64,000 bases of DNA from Marisalimonas marina (GTDB taxonomy: Bacteria > Pseudomonadota > Alphaproteobacteria > Puniceispirillales > Marisalimonadaceae), in the NCBI GenBank assembly GCA_038131365.1, contig JAYPPH010000005.1, forward strand, positions 434,001 to 498,000, in the 5' to 3' direction. Below the pieces are notes generated by a model. It worked only from the letters and a program-made list of their open reading frames with translations, was not told the origin of the DNA and made no database searches. Position numbers and translations under genes: made by a program. Positions within the stretch are counted from its first letter, which is position 1, and each line of letters starts with the position of its first letter. Below are positions 26,239 through 35,363 of this stretch, one piece after another.

Positions 26239-27465
26239 TTATGCACTTTTTATATTATCGGTACTGTTGGCTTTTATAAAAGCATATTTAAGAGCATTTG
26301 TTAAATTTGCTATCATTTCTTCTGTATGAAGTGGTCCAGGCGTTATCCTAAGTCTCTCTGTTCCCATTGGAACTGTTGGATAATTTATAGGCTGGATGTA
26401 ATGTCCAAATTCATCCAGCAATATATTACTTATTTCTTTACATTTTATAGGATCATGAACCATAACCGGAACTATATGGCTTTTATTATCTAAATAAGAA
26501 ATATTTTCTCTAGATAAATATTTTTTTAATAAAATAGTGTTTTTTTGTTGTAATAATCTTTCTTTATTAGATTCCTTTAAATATTGAATGGAAGTCTTAG
26601 CTGCACTGGCAATAGCAGGAGGCATGGCAGTAGTAAAAATAAAGCCACTGGCATAACTTCTTACAACATCACAAATAAGATTTGTTGAAGAAATATAACC
26701 TCCAATGGTTCCAAACGCTTTTCCAAGTGTACCTTGAATTATGTCAATTTCATTATTTAAACCTAGCTTGTCAGCAACTCCAGCACCTGTTTCACCATAC
26801 ATACCTACAGCATGAACTTCATCTAGAAAAGTTAAGGCATTATATTGTTTAGCTAGTTTAACTATACCTTCAATATTACCAAAATCTCCATCCATAGAAT
26901 AAACAGACTCAAAAACAATCAGTTTGTTGGCATCTACAGGGTACTTTTTCATTAAACTTTCTAAATGATCCAAATCATTATGTTTAAAAATTTCTTTTTT
27001 TGCGTTTGATTTTTTTATTCCTGAAATAATAGATGCATGGTTTTTTTCATCTGAAAATACAACTGAATTATCTAAAATATTTAATAATGTGCTTATGGTA
27101 GTTTCATTAGCGATATAACCAGATGTAAATACAATTGCTTTTTCTTTTTGATGCAAGGTTGCAATTTCTTTTTCTAAATTTACAACTTCAATACTATTTC
27201 CTGATATATTCCTGGTTCCTCCGGAACCTATTCCCATCTTTTTTATTGAGTTAATCATTTTGTTTATTACTAATGTATTTTGGCTCATCCCTAAATAATC
27301 ATTAGAACACCAAACAATAATATCTTTCATGTCTGAAGTATTATTTTTTTTCCATAGAGCTTTTGGATGTTTTCCTGCACATCTTTGCACCTGGTTAAAA
27401 AAGCGGTATCTACCTTCTACCTTTAGTTTATTGATAGAATTATTGAATTTGTCTGAGTATTTCAA
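26239..27465 (-). CDS. hemA: 5-aminolevulinate synthase HemA (ALAS)
   Basis: A 408-residue PLP enzyme of the alpha-oxoamine synthase family. ALAS signatures: WCSNDYLGMSQN, GSGGTRNISGN, VFTSGYIANE, FLDEVHAVGMYG, and the PLP lysine in GTLGKAFGTIGGY. It condenses glycine and succinyl-CoA, the C4 route to heme used by Alphaproteobacteria. The start codon is TTG. It is divergent from dksA across a 196-base AT-rich gap in which I see no further feature. Confidence 0.96.
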   Translation of the reverse strand: MKYSDKFNNSINKLKVEGRYRFFNQVQRCAGKHPKALWKKNNTSDMKDIIVWCSNDYLGMSQNTLVINKMINSIKKMGIGSGGTRNISGNSIEVVNLEKEIATLHQKEKAIVFTSGYIANETTISTLLNILDNSVVFSDEKNHASIISGIKKSNAKKEIFKHNDLDHLESLMKKYPVDANKLIVFESVYSMDGDFGNIEGIVKLAKQYNALTFLDEVHAVGMYGETGAGVADKLGLNNEIDIIQGTLGKAFGTIGGYISSTNLICDVVRSYASGFIFTTAMPPAIASAAKTSIQYLKESNKERLLQQKNTILLKKYLSRENISYLDNKSHIVPVMVHDPIKCKEISNILLDEFGHYIQPINYPTVPMGTERLRITPGPLHTEEMIANLTNALKYAFIKANSTDNIKSA

Positions 27466-27661
27466 TTTGGTTTTTCTTTATTATGAGATATATGATATAA
27501 ATAATATTTTAGAAAAAAATTTCAATGTATTTTTAAATTATTTCATAACGCCAAATATCCTTAAAACTCAAAAATCAAATTATATTTACTATATTTCATA
27601 CTTGAATTATTTATATGATTTTATATAAGTTATTTTTTTAAATTTTTTAAGGAAATTTTGA

Positions 27662-28156
27662 GTGAAATCAGCAAATATAAAAAAAAGTACAAATTTAGAA
27701 AATTTTGGTAATGGCGCTAATAGAGGAGGAGTGCTAGGAAGTAGAGTGGTTCTTCCTGAAGATTACGTGCCAAATGACAAAGAAGAGTTTATGAATGAAA
27801 TGCAGTTAGAATATTTCAGACAAAAACTTTTAAATTGGAAATATGACTTATTAGATGAGGCTAATGATACAAAAGACACTTTGTCTGCAGAGGGGCTTCA
27901 AAGACCTGACATTGCTGATAGAGCTCAGGTAGAATCAGATGCTTCTATACAATTAAGAACACGCGATAGAGAAAGAAAGCTTATTAGTAAAATAGATGCT
28001 GCTTTACGTAGAATTGATCTTAAAACATATGGTTATTGTGAAGAAACAGGTGACCCAATAGGCCTTGGAAGATTAGAAGCCAGGCCGATTGCTTCATTAA
28101 GCGTTGATGCTCAAGAGCGTCACGAAAAAATGGAAAAAGTTCATAAAGACGATTAG
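27662..28156 (+). CDS. dksA: RNA polymerase-binding transcription factor DksA
   Basis: A 164-residue DksA. The coiled-coil region (FMNEMQLEYFRQKLLNWKYD ... DRERKLISKIDAALRRI) carries the DxxDxA-like tip RPDIADRA. The C-terminal globular part keeps one zinc-finger cysteine (GYCEETGDPIG) and has lost the other three (LSVDAQERHE), the alphaproteobacterial form. It enters the RNA polymerase secondary channel and works with ppGpp. The start is GTG with AAGGAA upstream. Confidence 0.94.
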   Translation: MKSANIKKSTNLENFGNGANRGGVLGSRVVLPEDYVPNDKEEFMNEMQLEYFRQKLLNWKYDLLDEANDTKDTLSAEGLQRPDIADRAQVESDASIQLRTRDRERKLISKIDAALRRIDLKTYGYCEETGDPIGLGRLEARPIASLSVDAQERHEKMEKVHKDD

Positions 28157-28173
28157 GTTTTTTTATTATAAAA

Positions 28174-28188
28174 GAACAAAATAAGAAC
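28174..28188 (+). promoter_or_regulatory. LexA (SOS) box of recA
   Basis: GAAC (28174-28177), seven bases, GAAC (28185-28188): exactly the direct-repeat SOS box known for alphaproteobacterial LexA. It ends five bases before the recA -35. A third GAAC lies at 28202-28205 between -35 and -10. Confidence 0.8.
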
Positions 28189-28192
28189 AAAT

Positions 28193-28221
28193 TTGACAAA
28201 AGAACAAAAGGTGAATATTCT
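28193..28221 (+). promoter_or_regulatory. Sigma-70-type promoter of recA
   Basis: TTGACA (28193-28198), 17-base spacer, TATTCT (28216-28221), about 46 bases before the recA start. Confidence 0.65.
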
Positions 28222-28267
28222 CCAAGTAAATTAATTTATAATTTAGTTATTTGGTAAGGAGAGTATG

Positions 28268-29332
28268 ATGAGTGCAGAGGTAATAAAAATGTCCAATAGT
28301 GATAAAGATAGAAATGTTGCTTTAGAATCAGCAATTGGCCAAATTGAAAAAGCGTTTGGCAAAGGTTCAGTGATGAAGCTTGGAACAACTGGAGAAAATA
28401 TAGATGTTCAAGCAATTTCAACTGGTTCTTTAGGTTTGGACGTGGCCTTGGGCATTGGTGGTTTGCCAAAAGGAAGAATTGTAGAAATATATGGACCTGA
28501 AAGTTCTGGAAAAACAACATTAGCCTTACATGTTGTTGCAGAATCACAAAAAACTGGTGGTACTTGTGCTTTTGTCGATGCAGAACATGCTCTAGATCCT
28601 GTTTACGCAAAAAAATTAGGCGTTAATATAGATGATTTATTAATTTCTCAACCAGATGCTGGTGAGCAAGCATTAGAAATTGCAGATACATTAGTAAGAT
28701 CAGGGGCAATATCAGTGTTAGTAGTGGACTCTGTTGCTGCGTTAGTTCCTAGAGCAGAATTAGAAGGAGATATGGGTGACAGTCATATGGGGCTCCAAGC
28801 TAGATTGATGAGTCAAGCTTTAAGAAAGTTAACCTCTTCTATTTCTAAATCAAATTGTTTAGTAATTTTTATTAACCAAATTAGACAAAAAATTGGAATT
28901 ATGTTTGGAAACCCAGAAACCACATCTGGTGGAAATGCATTAAAATTTTATGCATCTGTAAGGATGGATATTAGAAGAATAGGTGCAATAAAAGATAAAG
29001 ATGACATTATTGGAAATCAGACAAGAGTAAAAGTTGTTAAAAATAAGGTAGCACCTCCATTTAGAACTGTTGAATTTGATATCATGTATGGTGAGGGTAT
29101 TTCTAAAAATGGAGAAATAATAGATTTAGGCGTTTCTGCAGAAATTATTGAAAAATCTGGATCTTGGTTTTCTTATAATGAACAAAGAATAGGTCAAGGA
29201 AGAGAAAACGCTAAAAATTTTCTCAATGAAAATCCTGAAATAGCATTGGAAATTGAAAATAAAATTAAAGGTAACTCAAATCTTGTGGAAGAAATTTTAA
29301 TGAACCCAGAGCAACAAGTTACTGAAGAATGA
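28268..29332 (+). CDS. recA: Recombinase RecA
   Basis: A 354-residue RecA. Walker A is GPESSGKTTLAL, Walker B is the hydrophobic strand ending VVDSVAALVPRAELEG; the DNA-binding loops L1 (MGLQARLMSQAL) and L2 (IGIMFGNPETTSGGNALKF) are intact. It forms the ATP-dependent filament for recombination and LexA cleavage. Two adjacent ATGs exist at 28265 and 28268; the second is better spaced from GGAG (six bases). An SOS box and promoter lie upstream. alaS follows on the same strand after 76 bases. Confidence 0.97.
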   Translation: MSAEVIKMSNSDKDRNVALESAIGQIEKAFGKGSVMKLGTTGENIDVQAISTGSLGLDVALGIGGLPKGRIVEIYGPESSGKTTLALHVVAESQKTGGTCAFVDAEHALDPVYAKKLGVNIDDLLISQPDAGEQALEIADTLVRSGAISVLVVDSVAALVPRAELEGDMGDSHMGLQARLMSQALRKLTSSISKSNCLVIFINQIRQKIGIMFGNPETTSGGNALKFYASVRMDIRRIGAIKDKDDIIGNQTRVKVVKNKVAPPFRTVEFDIMYGEGISKNGEIIDLGVSAEIIEKSGSWFSYNEQRIGQGRENAKNFLNENPEIALEIENKIKGNSNLVEEILMNPEQQVTEE

Positions 29333-29408
29333 AAATAAATTTTTTGTAGATTTGTTTTTTACTAAATTGATGTTATTTATTTAAAAAATTAATTTTAAAA
29401 TCTTACAA

Positions 29409-32081
29409 ATGTACAATTCCAACTCTGTAAATAATATTAGATCTAAATTTCTAGATTATTTTAAAAAAAATGATCATCAGGAGATAATTTCTAGTAATTT
29501 AATACCAGAAAATGATCCAACTCTATTATTTACTAATGCCGGAATGGTGCAATTTAAAAATACTTTCACTGGCCTAGAAACAAGAGATTATCAAAGAGCA
29601 GTAACTTCTCAGAAATGTTTAAGAGCTGGTGGAAAGCATAATGACTTAGAAAATGTAGGTAAGACTGCAAGGCATCATACTTTTTTTGAAATGTTAGGTA
29701 ATTTTTCTTTTGGAGATTACTTTAAAGAAAAAGCTATTTATCATGCGTGGGAACTTCTAACAAAAGAATACGGTTTACCAAAAGAAAAGCTATTGGTCAC
29801 AATATTTCATAATGATACTGAGGCTGAGAATTTATGGAAAAAAATAGCTGGTTTAAATGAAAATAAAATAATCAAAATTAAAACTAGTGATAACTTCTGG
29901 AGCATGGGAGATACCGGTCCGTGCGGTCCTTGTTCAGAAATTTTTTATGATCATGGTGATTCTGTTATTGGTGGTCCTCCGGGATCAAAGGATGAGGATG
30001 GAGATAGATTTATTGAAATTTGGAATCTTGTATTTATGCAATATGAACAAATTTCTGATAATGAAAGGGTAAATTTACCTAAACCTAGTATTGATACAGG
30101 AATGGGTTTAGAACGTATATCTGCTGTTTTACAAAATACACATAATAATTATGAAATAGATATGATGAAGAATTTAGTGGAGGCTTCTTCATTAGTAACT
30201 GGTGTCGATACAGGCATCAAAAATATAATATCACATAGAGTTGTTGCTGATCATTTAAGGTCAATTTCCTTTCTAATAGCTGAAGGGTTATTGCCATCTA
30301 ATGAAGGTAGGGGATATGTACTCAGAAGAATAATGAGACGGGCAATGAGGCACACTCATATTTTAGGTGCTACAGATCCTTTAATTTATAAATTGGTCAA
30401 TTATTTAATTAATGAGATGGGTAAAGCATTCCCTGAGTTAAAAACACATCAAAAAATAATAGAAGAAACAATATATGATGAAGAAGTAAAGTTTAAAGAC
30501 ACTCTTGATAGAGGCTTAAGTCTGTTAATGAGAGAGGTCGATAAAAAAGTATCAGGAGGTACTTTGCCAGGAGAAAAAGCTTTTGAGTTATATGATACAT
30601 ATGGTTTTCCAATAGATTTAACTGAAGATGTATTAAAAACATATGGTTGGACTGTTGATCATAATGGTTTTAATAAATCTATGAATGACCAAAAAATGAA
30701 GGCAAGAAAAGCTTGGTCAGGATCTGGAGATACGCAATATAATCAGAATATTTTGAAAACACTTCTTGATCTGCCGGAAACTAATTTCCAAGGGTACGAT
30801 AAAAGCGAACTTAATACTAATATTGATTTAATTATTCAAAATAACAATATCGTGAATACTTTATCTAAGGGTGAAAAAGCTGAAATTATTTGTCATGAAA
30901 CAATTTTTTATGCAGAATCTGGTGGCCAAATATCGGATTCTGGATATATTTTTGCAGATAATTTTAGAGCAAAAGTCAATAATTCAAAAAAATTAAAATT
31001 AAGTAATGGCAAAGTTATTCACTTAACTTCAATTACAATTTCTGAAGGTAAACTTTCATCAGGTCAAAAAGTTAAGCAAAGCGTCGATTTGGAACTCAGG
31101 AAACAAATTAGTTCGCACCATTCAGCTACTCATTTACTTCACGAATCCCTGCGACAAAAATTAGGTCTTCATGTGGCTCAGAAAGGTTCATTAGTTACTA
31201 GTGATAAATTAAGATTTGATTTTAGTCATAACAAGGCTTTAACGTCAAAAGAACTTAAAGAAATTGAAGATGAAGTTAATTATAGAATTTTTTGTAATGA
31301 TAATGTCTTCACTAAAACAATGACTTTTAAAGACGCTGCTAAAACAGGTGCAATAGCTCTGTTTGGAGAAAAATATGGTGAAGAAGTTAGAGTGGTTTCA
31401 ATAGGAAAAACTAATAATAATGATAGAAATGCTTGGTCAGTAGAGCTGTGTGGTGGCACACATGTTAAAAATACTTCAGAGATTTCCTCATTTAAAATTA
31501 TAGCAGAATCAGGAGTTTCCTCTGGGGTAAGAAGAATTGAAGCTGTAACAAATAAAGCTGCCGTTAAATATTACGATGATGAAATTAATAAAATTAAATA
31601 CATAGCTGATTTTGTGAAGAGTAATCCTGCACAGGTTATCCAAAAAATTGAACATTTAGTTTCAGAAAATGAAAAAATTAATAAAGAATTAAAGTTATTA
31701 AAAAAGAATTCTAATGGTTTTAAAAATCAAAGTTTTAAAAAAGAAAGTTTGAAAAATATTTCATTTGTTTATGAAATTTTTGATGATTTAGTAGTTAAAG
31801 ATTTGAAGCCTACAGCAGAAAATATTATTAAAAGTGGTGATGCAAACATTGTTTGTTTAATCAGTAAAATTAATGATAAAGCATCAATAGTAATCTCTAT
31901 TGAAAAATCATTATCCCAAAACATAAGCGCAGTAGATTTAGTTAATTTTGTTTCAAATACTTTGGGTGGTAAAGGTGGAGGTGGAAGACCTGATATGGCT
32001 CAGTCCGGTGGTTCCAATCCAGAAAAAAGTTCTGAAGCCATTGATTTATTAAAAAACTATATTTTAAAATTACAAGGTTAA
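29409..32081 (+). CDS. alaS: Alanyl-tRNA synthetase
   Basis: An 890-residue AlaRS with all domains: class II core (LLFTNAGMVQFKNTF, ARHHTFFEMLGNFSFGDYF, MGDTGPCGPCSEIFYDHG), the editing domain with HSATHLLHESL and CGGTH zinc ligands, and the glycine-rich C-Ala end GGKGGGGRPDMAQSGG. It charges tRNA-Ala and clears Ser/Gly mischarging. The window also carries tRNA-Ala(TGC). recA-alaS adjacency is common in Alphaproteobacteria. Confidence 0.97.
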   Translation: MYNSNSVNNIRSKFLDYFKKNDHQEIISSNLIPENDPTLLFTNAGMVQFKNTFTGLETRDYQRAVTSQKCLRAGGKHNDLENVGKTARHHTFFEMLGNFSFGDYFKEKAIYHAWELLTKEYGLPKEKLLVTIFHNDTEAENLWKKIAGLNENKIIKIKTSDNFWSMGDTGPCGPCSEIFYDHGDSVIGGPPGSKDEDGDRFIEIWNLVFMQYEQISDNERVNLPKPSIDTGMGLERISAVLQNTHNNYEIDMMKNLVEASSLVTGVDTGIKNIISHRVVADHLRSISFLIAEGLLPSNEGRGYVLRRIMRRAMRHTHILGATDPLIYKLVNYLINEMGKAFPELKTHQKIIEETIYDEEVKFKDTLDRGLSLLMREVDKKVSGGTLPGEKAFELYDTYGFPIDLTEDVLKTYGWTVDHNGFNKSMNDQKMKARKAWSGSGDTQYNQNILKTLLDLPETNFQGYDKSELNTNIDLIIQNNNIVNTLSKGEKAEIICHETIFYAESGGQISDSGYIFADNFRAKVNNSKKLKLSNGKVIHLTSITISEGKLSSGQKVKQSVDLELRKQISSHHSATHLLHESLRQKLGLHVAQKGSLVTSDKLRFDFSHNKALTSKELKEIEDEVNYRIFCNDNVFTKTMTFKDAAKTGAIALFGEKYGEEVRVVSIGKTNNNDRNAWSVELCGGTHVKNTSEISSFKIIAESGVSSGVRRIEAVTNKAAVKYYDDEINKIKYIADFVKSNPAQVIQKIEHLVSENEKINKELKLLKKNSNGFKNQSFKKESLKNISFVYEIFDDLVVKDLKPTAENIIKSGDANIVCLISKINDKASIVISIEKSLSQNISAVDLVNFVSNTLGGKGGGGRPDMAQSGGSNPEKSSEAIDLLKNYILKLQG

Positions 32082-32085
32082 AATT

Positions 32086-33261
32086 TTGTTACAAAGTTTA
32101 AATCCCGAGATACTTTCATTTAAAGAAACGGCCATTATGGAAGTTGCCAATTTTGGAAGAAATTTTCAAAAAGAAACAGGTAAATATGTTTATCCCGCTT
32201 GGTTCGGCGAGGGAGATACTGAAACTAGTAAATTGATTTATGATAAGACTATCGAATCTCTGGTAAAAGGGAAAACCTTTTATACTTATCAAAACGGAAT
32301 ACAAGAACTTCGTTCAGAAATATCTAGATATATGAACGAGATTTTTAATATTAATACAAAACCTGAAAACCACAGTGTCGTAACTGGTGGAATGATGGGC
32401 TTAAGGTTGATTTGTGATCTAATAATTGATAGTGGAGATGAGGTTGTAATGGTTGGACCAGTTTGGCCAAATATTAGATCCTCTGTCTTATTAAAAAAAG
32501 GGAATATTAAAGAAATTTCTTTGAAACTTAAGGACGGAGAGTGGGTTCTTGATTATGATAAATTAATTCGTTCTATTACTTCTAAAACCAAAATGGTCTT
32601 TGTTAATAGTCCTGGTAATCCAACAGGATGGGAGATGCCTAAAAGTCAACAAGAACGTCTTTTAAATCATACTAGAGATGTAGGTTGTTGGCTTGTTGCT
32701 GATGAGGTTTATCATCAAATTACCTATAACGATTTACCTTCTCCAAGTTTTTTAGAATGTTCCTTAGCTAGTGACAAACTAATAGTTATTAACTCATCTT
32801 CCAAAAGTTTCAATATGACTGGTTGGAGAATAGGTTGGATTACTCACCCTGAGGAATTAAGTAGTCATATTGCTAAATTAGTTCAAATAACCACTACTGG
32901 TGTGCCTGAATTCCTACAAGATGGATTAATTGCAGCATTGCAAAATTATAAAATTATAACTAATGAGCTTAGAATAAATTTAAAAAAATCTAGGGATATT
33001 ATGTTTAATAGACTTGTTAGTTGGAACCAGGTTGAATGTAGCGTACCTAATGCTGCTTTTTATGCTTTTTTCAAAGTTAAGGGTGTTAAAGATTCATTAG
33101 AATTTTCTAAAAAATTAATATTAGAAACTAATGTGGGTGTAGCTCCTGGAATAGCCTTTGGTCAGTCTGGTGAAGGACATATTAGAATATGTTTCGCTGC
33201 AAAAGAGAGCTTTATAAATCAAATAATGGATAGATTGGAACCAATTTTAAATAAATCTTAA
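32086..33261 (+). CDS. PLP-dependent aminotransferase, class I/II
   Basis: A 391-residue fold-type I aminotransferase. It shows YPAWFGEGDTETS near the start, FVNSPGNPTGWEMP, VADEVYHQITY, and the PLP lysine in SSSKSFNMTGWRIGW, then the arginine of GHIRICFAA for the substrate carboxylate. It belongs to the aspartate/aromatic-type group; the exact amino acid is not evident. The start is TTG, four bases after the alaS stop; the next ATG is 17 codons in and would cut off conserved sequence. Coupled translation with alaS is likely. Confidence 0.87.
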   Translation: MLQSLNPEILSFKETAIMEVANFGRNFQKETGKYVYPAWFGEGDTETSKLIYDKTIESLVKGKTFYTYQNGIQELRSEISRYMNEIFNINTKPENHSVVTGGMMGLRLICDLIIDSGDEVVMVGPVWPNIRSSVLLKKGNIKEISLKLKDGEWVLDYDKLIRSITSKTKMVFVNSPGNPTGWEMPKSQQERLLNHTRDVGCWLVADEVYHQITYNDLPSPSFLECSLASDKLIVINSSSKSFNMTGWRIGWITHPEELSSHIAKLVQITTTGVPEFLQDGLIAALQNYKIITNELRINLKKSRDIMFNRLVSWNQVECSVPNAAFYAFFKVKGVKDSLEFSKKLILETNVGVAPGIAFGQSGEGHIRICFAAKESFINQIMDRLEPILNKS

Positions 33262-33268
33262 ATTTGGT

Positions 33269-34633
33269 CTACCAAGGTTTGATTAAATTCTTTAATTTTT
33301 TGTAACCTTCTATAAAACCTGGTCTGTCGTTCCCATAAACTTGATCAAATGTGTCTAAAACGTTATTTAACCAATCTCTAAGTTCATTATTTCCAGGATT
33401 TGCATCTAAGTAGGCATCTCTTATTAAGACAAAATGAATTCTAGGATCATATGGTTTTTTAGTTCCTTTCACAGTTTCGTCACCGTCCAAAAGTCTAAGC
33501 AACATAGCATCAGCTGAACCTAATGTTTGCTCGTGGATTGGAGGACCCTCCATTCTATACATTACAGAAGTCATATCTCTTCCATTACCGGTTCTATAAC
33601 CCATAGATTTCCATGCATCATCAATTTTGATATCACTATTTACATGATCAAGTACCTTTTGACCAAAACTACGTAATGGATCTGAAATATCAGCAAGAAG
33701 ATCTGTTAATCTATCACCATCAAGGTCTGTTGCTAATACAACGCACTCTTGATTGTTAATTATATCCCAAACAAGAAGACCATAATTAGTATCTGCAATA
33801 TGCTGTTCAATTTTACCTGACCAGTTTTCCATACCCTCTTTAAAATTTTTAGGGAGAAGAGAAATTATTTTATCTATATTATTTTTATGTTCTTCATAAG
33901 CATTGACTGCCCATTTTCTACCAATTTCAAATTTAGTACCCTCTAAGAGCCAAATCAGTAATCCAGCATTAATTCCATCTTCCATAGCTTGGGTTGGTTT
34001 AAAAGCAACTCTTCCTAATTTTCCTGTATCGTTGACCATTTTTAGGAAAAGACGACAAGCATATGCCATTTGAATACCTGGAGTATTCATCTCTGAGTGA
34101 ATTATTCCTGAATTCTCATTCACAGTAAATTTAGATTTATCTTGGGAATATGGTAAGCAAGGCATACATCTAACTACAGTTATTGGGCCATAGGGTCTAA
34201 CATTACAATAAACGCCGGCTTGTGTTCTTAATGGGGCGTTACCCGATTTGCCCATTACAACAACTCGTTTACCGGACTTGTCATTAACGTATGCATCGCC
34301 AGCTGTAGACCATTTTATAGAGGTTTGTTGCATGTTACCAAACCAACTAAGAGCCTCAAGTTGTGTATCATGTCTAATTTGAGACCACATTGGTACTGCA
34401 TAAAAAGGAAGATTTAGAATATCTGCTGCAGCTATAGTGCCTAATAATGCATAAGCATCAGTAAGAGAGTGACATACAGGTTTAATTTTTCCATCATGTT
34501 TTCCACCCTTCCAAACAAGAGCATTATCATACCCTTTGGGTCTTATATCAGTTTCAGTATAGAGATCACTTAAACAGCTTTTTAAGTCTCCGCCGCTAGC
34601 TTCAATTTTAGCAATTTTTAATAAATCCAACAT
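33269..34633 (-). CDS. Unrecognised conserved-looking 454-residue protein
   Basis: I do not recognise the family. The protein is soluble, with no signal peptide or membrane helix. It is rich in tryptophan, glycine and cysteine, which suggests a folded enzyme. Notable stretches are PFYAVPMWSQIRHDTQ (about 97-112), VVVMGKSGNAPLRTQAG, YCNVRPYGPITVVRCMPCLPY with a CxxC, VLATDLDGDRLTDLLADIS, and GYRTGNGRDMTSVMYRMEGP. AAGGGA precedes the ATG. It stands alone between a convergent aminotransferase gene and the LOG-family gene (85 bases upstream, same strand). Base composition matches its neighbours, so recent transfer is not suggested. Confidence 0.75.
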   Translation of the reverse strand: MLDLLKIAKIEASGGDLKSCLSDLYTETDIRPKGYDNALVWKGGKHDGKIKPVCHSLTDAYALLGTIAAADILNLPFYAVPMWSQIRHDTQLEALSWFGNMQQTSIKWSTAGDAYVNDKSGKRVVVMGKSGNAPLRTQAGVYCNVRPYGPITVVRCMPCLPYSQDKSKFTVNENSGIIHSEMNTPGIQMAYACRLFLKMVNDTGKLGRVAFKPTQAMEDGINAGLLIWLLEGTKFEIGRKWAVNAYEEHKNNIDKIISLLPKNFKEGMENWSGKIEQHIADTNYGLLVWDIINNQECVVLATDLDGDRLTDLLADISDPLRSFGQKVLDHVNSDIKIDDAWKSMGYRTGNGRDMTSVMYRMEGPPIHEQTLGSADAMLLRLLDGDETVKGTKKPYDPRIHFVLIRDAYLDANPGNNELRDWLNNVLDTFDQVYGNDRPGFIEGYKKLKNLIKPW

Positions 34634-34718
34634 ATATAATCCCTTAACTAAAAATAATTATGCAAACAAAAAATATTAATGAAATATATTAATACTCTTA
34701 ACCTCTTTTAAAGATAAT

Positions 34719-35279
34719 TTAAATATTTTTTAAAAATTTTTTAAGATTATTTATATTTTTAATTTCTTGAAAAAAATTCAAATTATATTCACCCATAAAT
34801 TCTTCTTTAATCAAATGATTAATCAATTTTAATAATGGGTCCCAGTATTTATCAAAATTAATTATACCAACTTTCTTATTTGATATTTGTTTCAGTTGGC
34901 ACCAAGTTAAAACCTCAAAACATTCATCAAGTGTCCCAACACCACCTGGCAAAATTAAGAACGCATCTGATTTATTATACATTAGTTTTTTTCTTTGATG
35001 CATATCTTCAGTCATAATAACTTTTGAATTAAATTCTTTTGAATGTTTTGTATCTAAAATATCTTTTTTAAATAAAAAGTTAGGTATGATGCCTGTTGTT
35101 TTTGCTCCATACTTTATTGCTGATGAAGCCGAAGCCCCCATAATACCTGTTTCTCCAGCCCCAAAAATCATATTATAACCATTTTCAGCAATCAATTTTC
35201 CAATGATTTTTGCAGAGTTTTCATAGTTTATATTTCTACCTGACTTTGAGCCTCCAAAGATACAAATATTTTTTTTCAA
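34719..35279 (-). CDS. LOG-family protein (TIGR00730, nucleoside 5'-monophosphate phosphoribohydrolase)
   Basis: A 186-residue Rossmann-fold protein with the N-terminal ICIFGGSKSGRN, the middle GAGETGIMGASA, and the LOG motif ILPGGVGTLDECFEVLTW. Relatives release cytokinin bases or free purines and pyrimidines from 5'-monophosphates; the label lysine decarboxylase is a historical misnomer. The start is TTG with a strong GGAGGA upstream. It is divergent from the LysM gene. Confidence 0.9.
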   Translation of the reverse strand: MKKNICIFGGSKSGRNINYENSAKIIGKLIAENGYNMIFGAGETGIMGASASSAIKYGAKTTGIIPNFLFKKDILDTKHSKEFNSKVIMTEDMHQRKKLMYNKSDAFLILPGGVGTLDECFEVLTWCQLKQISNKKVGIINFDKYWDPLLKLINHLIKEEFMGEYNLNFFQEIKNINNLKKFLKNI

Positions 35280-35363
35280 AATTCCTCCAATATATTTTTA
35301 AAAATGTTTTCTTATTTAACTTATTTCATTTATGTATATAATCATAAATACTTAGGATTTTAT

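Noticed and set aside
27329..27628. Open frame from inside hemA into the hemA-dksA gap
   Set aside because: Mostly antisense to hemA, then low-complexity AT-rich sequence; no ribosome-binding site or domain.
28236..28610. Long open frame on the strand opposite recA
   Set aside because: Composition is that of an antisense shadow (rich in Leu, Gln, Phe, His), with no motif, and recA is certain.
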